From: DATAYA01 sp036272815
GTDB taxonomy: Bacteria; Pseudomonadota; Alphaproteobacteria; Acetobacterales; Acetobacteraceae
Length of the DNA stretch: 6,597 nt
Direction of reading: 5' to 3'
Assembly: GCA_036272815.1 (NCBI GenBank)
Contig: DATAYA010000216.1
Span: 1-6,597 of the forward strand
A program made the translations under genes and the position numbers. Every line of letters begins with the position of its first letter. The first letter of the stretch is position 1. The notes under the pieces were generated by a model. It saw only the letters and a list, made by a program, of their open reading frames with translations, searched no databases and was not told the origin of the DNA. Below are positions 4,710 through 6,597 of this stretch, piece by piece.

Positions 4710-6597
4710 ATGGCGTGGCGCGTGGGCGTGGATTCCGGAGGCACCTTCACCGATCTCTGCCTGTTCGATCCCGACGGGGGCGCGATCCGCCTCTGGAAGC
4801 TTGCATCCACGCCCGACGACCCCTCGCGAGCCATCGCTGACGGGGTGGCGGAGGCGCTCGGCCGCGAGGGGGCGTCGCCCTCGGCACTCGCCTATCTCGG
4901 TCACGGCACCACGGTCGCGACCAATGCGCTGATCCAGCAGCGCGGTGTGCGCACCGGGCTTGTCACGACCGAGGGTTTTGCCGACCTGCTGGAAATAGGC
5001 CGGCAGAAGCGCCCGGACCTCTACGACCTCCAGGCCGACAAGCCGATGCCGCTCGTCGCCCGTGACCTGCGGCTCGGCGTGCCTGAACGCTTGCGCCATG
5101 ACGGGCGGATCGAGACGCCGCTCGACGAGGCGGCGGTGCGCGCGGCCGCCATCCGGCTGCGCGAGGCCGGTGTGGCCGCGGTCGCGATCTGCTTCCTGTA
5201 CGGTTTCGTCGATCCCCGCCACGAGGCGGCCGCGCGACGCATCGTGGCCGACGAGTTGCCGCAAGCCTTCGTCTGCGCGAGCCACGAGGTCGCGCCCGAG
5301 TTCCGTGAGTTCGAGCGCCTGTCGACAACCGTCGTGAACGCGAGCCTCGGCCCAGTGATGGCAGGCTACATCACGCGGCTCGCCGAGCGGCTGCGCGATC
5401 TCGGCATCGGCGTGCGGCCGCACCTCACGCAGTCGAACGGCGGCGTAATCGGCTTCGAGGCGGCGGCGCGGCTGCCGGCGCGCATGGTGCTGTCGGGTCC
5501 CAGCACCGGCGTCGTGGCAGCACAGGCGCTCGGCCGCGCCGCCGGCATCGGCGAGCTGATAACCTTCGACATGGGCGGCACCAGCACCGACGTCGCACTG
5601 CTCAAGGGCGGCGTGTGCCGGATGGCGGGCGAGGCCGTCGTGCACGGCTACCCGATCAAGGCGCCGATGCTCGACATCAACACCGTGGGCGCCGGCGGTG
5701 GTTCGATCGCGTTCGTCGATTCCGGCGGGTTGTTGAAAGTCGGGCCACGCAGCGCCGGCGCCGCACCGGGTCCGGTGTGCTACGGGCTCGGCGGCACCGA
5801 GCCGACCGTCACCGACGCGAACGTGGTGCTGCAGACCCTCAATCCCGCGCACCTGCTCGGCGGCCGGATGGCGGTGCGGCAGGATCTGGCGCGCGCCGCG
5901 ATCGGCGACTTGGCCGCCCGGCTCGGGATGGACGTGATGGCGACCGCGCAGGGGATCGTCTCGGTCGTGACCGCGAACATGGCGCGCGCGATCCGGGTGA
6001 TCTCGGTGCAGCGCGGGCACGATCCGCGCGACTACACCCTCGTCGCGTTCGGCGGCGCCGGCCCGCTGCACGCCGCACGGCTGGCACGCGAGCTCGACAT
6101 CGGCCGCGTGATGGTGCCGCGCGCGCCGGGAATCCTGTGCGCGATGGGTCTGCTGCTGACCGATCTGCGCGCCGATTTCGCGACCACGCGGCTCACCCGG
6201 CTGGCACCGGAAGCGCTCGCGCCGATGCGCGCGGCGTTCGCTCGCCTGTCCGTCCGCGCGGAGGACTGGTTCGCGGAGGAGGGGATCGCCGCGGCCGACC
6301 GCCGCCTCGCGCGCCGCGCCGATCTTCGCTATGTCGGGCAGAACTACGAACTCCCGGTTGCGTTGCCAGACGGCGGGCTCGACGATTCCACCCTCGCGGC
6401 CCTGGCCGAGGGCTTCATGGAGGAGCACCGCCGGATGTACGGCTTCGCTGCCGATGACGAGCCGATCGAACTGGTGACGTTTCGCGTCGAAGCCACGGGA
6501 CTGGTGCAGAAGGCCGAGTTTGCGCCGCAGCCGGATCGCGGGCCGGACCCATCCGAGGCGATCATCGGCGCGCGCGAGGTCTGGCTGCCCGAAGCGG
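4710..6597 (+). CDS. HyuA-type subunit, hydantoinase/5-oxoprolinase/acetone carboxylase family, 3' end cut off by the window
   Basis: The frame is open from the ATG at 4710 to the window end, giving 629 residues with no stop; relatives are usually about 650-720, so only a C-terminal tail is missing. The family uses ATP to phosphorylate and open cyclic amides (hydantoins, 5-oxoproline, caprolactam) or to drive carboxylation. The N-terminal domain starts with phosphate-binding GVDSGGTFTD (6-15), then HGTTVATNAL (65-74) and FLYGFVDPRHE (162-172). The central domain shows EFERLSTTVVNASL (200-213), a second ATPase motif DMGGTSTD (287-294), LDINTVGAGGGS (321-332), SVQRGHDPRDY (432-442) and FGGAGPLHA (447-455). 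All hallmark motifs are present, so it looks intact. GAGGAA at 4698-4703, 6 nt before the ATG, supports the start. It follows the CoA transferase on the same strand and is probably cotranscribed. HyuA normally works with HyuB, expected further right. Hydantoinase, oxoprolinase and carboxylase activity cannot be told apart here. Confidence 0.95.
   Translation, partial: MAWRVGVDSGGTFTDLCLFDPDGGAIRLWKLASTPDDPSRAIADGVAEALGREGASPSALAYLGHGTTVATNALIQQRGVRTGLVTTEGFADLLEIGRQKRPDLYDLQADKPMPLVARDLRLGVPERLRHDGRIETPLDEAAVRAAAIRLREAGVAAVAICFLYGFVDPRHEAAARRIVADELPQAFVCASHEVAPEFREFERLSTTVVNASLGPVMAGYITRLAERLRDLGIGVRPHLTQSNGGVIGFEAAARLPARMVLSGPSTGVVAAQALGRAAGIGELITFDMGGTSTDVALLKGGVCRMAGEAVVHGYPIKAPMLDINTVGAGGGSIAFVDSGGLLKVGPRSAGAAPGPVCYGLGGTEPTVTDANVVLQTLNPAHLLGGRMAVRQDLARAAIGDLAARLGMDVMATAQGIVSVVTANMARAIRVISVQRGHDPRDYTLVAFGGAGPLHAARLARELDIGRVMVPRAPGILCAMGLLLTDLRADFATTRLTRLAPEALAPMRAAFARLSVRAEDWFAEEGIAAADRRLARRADLRYVGQNYELPVALPDGGLDDSTLAALAEGFMEEHRRMYGFAADDEPIELVTFRVEATGLVQKAEFAPQPDRGPDPSEAIIGAREVWLPEA

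Noticed and set aside
4428..6428. Long minus-strand open frame (666 codons) opposite HyuA and the CoA transferase end
   Set aside because: It is low-complexity R/A/H/G-rich and spans two real plus-strand genes with hallmark motifs; it is an antisense shadow.

Overview
This is a very GC-rich bacterial window with five protein genes in two divergent groups around a 168-bp intergenic region (3278-3445). The base composition, the Tat-like signal on a binding protein, and the gene mix (fused iron-type ABC permease, family III CoA transferase, HyuA-type ATPase) fit a metabolically versatile Proteobacterium, most likely an alphaproteobacterium of the Acetobacteraceae or Rhizobiales kind. That assignment is inference; no taxonomic marker gene is present.

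Left half, minus strand (3277 down to 1): a three-gene ABC importer operon in the order binding protein, fused double-domain permease, ATPase. The binding protein (2228-3277) has a strong ribosome binding site and a twin-arginine-like signal peptide. The permease (454-2196) carries two six-helix halves with two EAA loops. The ATPase (1-457) overlaps the permease stop by an ATGA junction and runs off the left edge just after its LSGGQ signature. The binding protein/permease junction contains a perfect 12-bp tandem repeat and an 11-codon mini-ORF that overlaps the stop upstream and the start downstream.

Right half, plus strand (3446 to the end): a family III (CaiB/BaiF) CoA transferase (3446-4630) with the catalytic Asp at residue 169, then, after 79 bp, a HyuA-type subunit of the hydantoinase/5-oxoprolinase/acetone carboxylase ATPase superfamily (4710 to beyond 6597). 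The HyuA gene has no stop codon in the window and lacks only its C-terminal tail. A HyuB partner would be expected downstream but is not visible.

Taken together the locus looks like an uptake-plus-catabolism module: import of a small, probably anionic or cyclic organic compound, ATP-dependent ring opening or carboxylation by HyuA(B), and CoA activation by the transferase. The substrate cannot be read from the sequence. The binding protein lacks the tyrosine pair of true ferric-binding proteins, which argues against automatic labelling of the transporter as an iron importer. No RNA genes, insertion sequences, CRISPR arrays or phage genes were seen.
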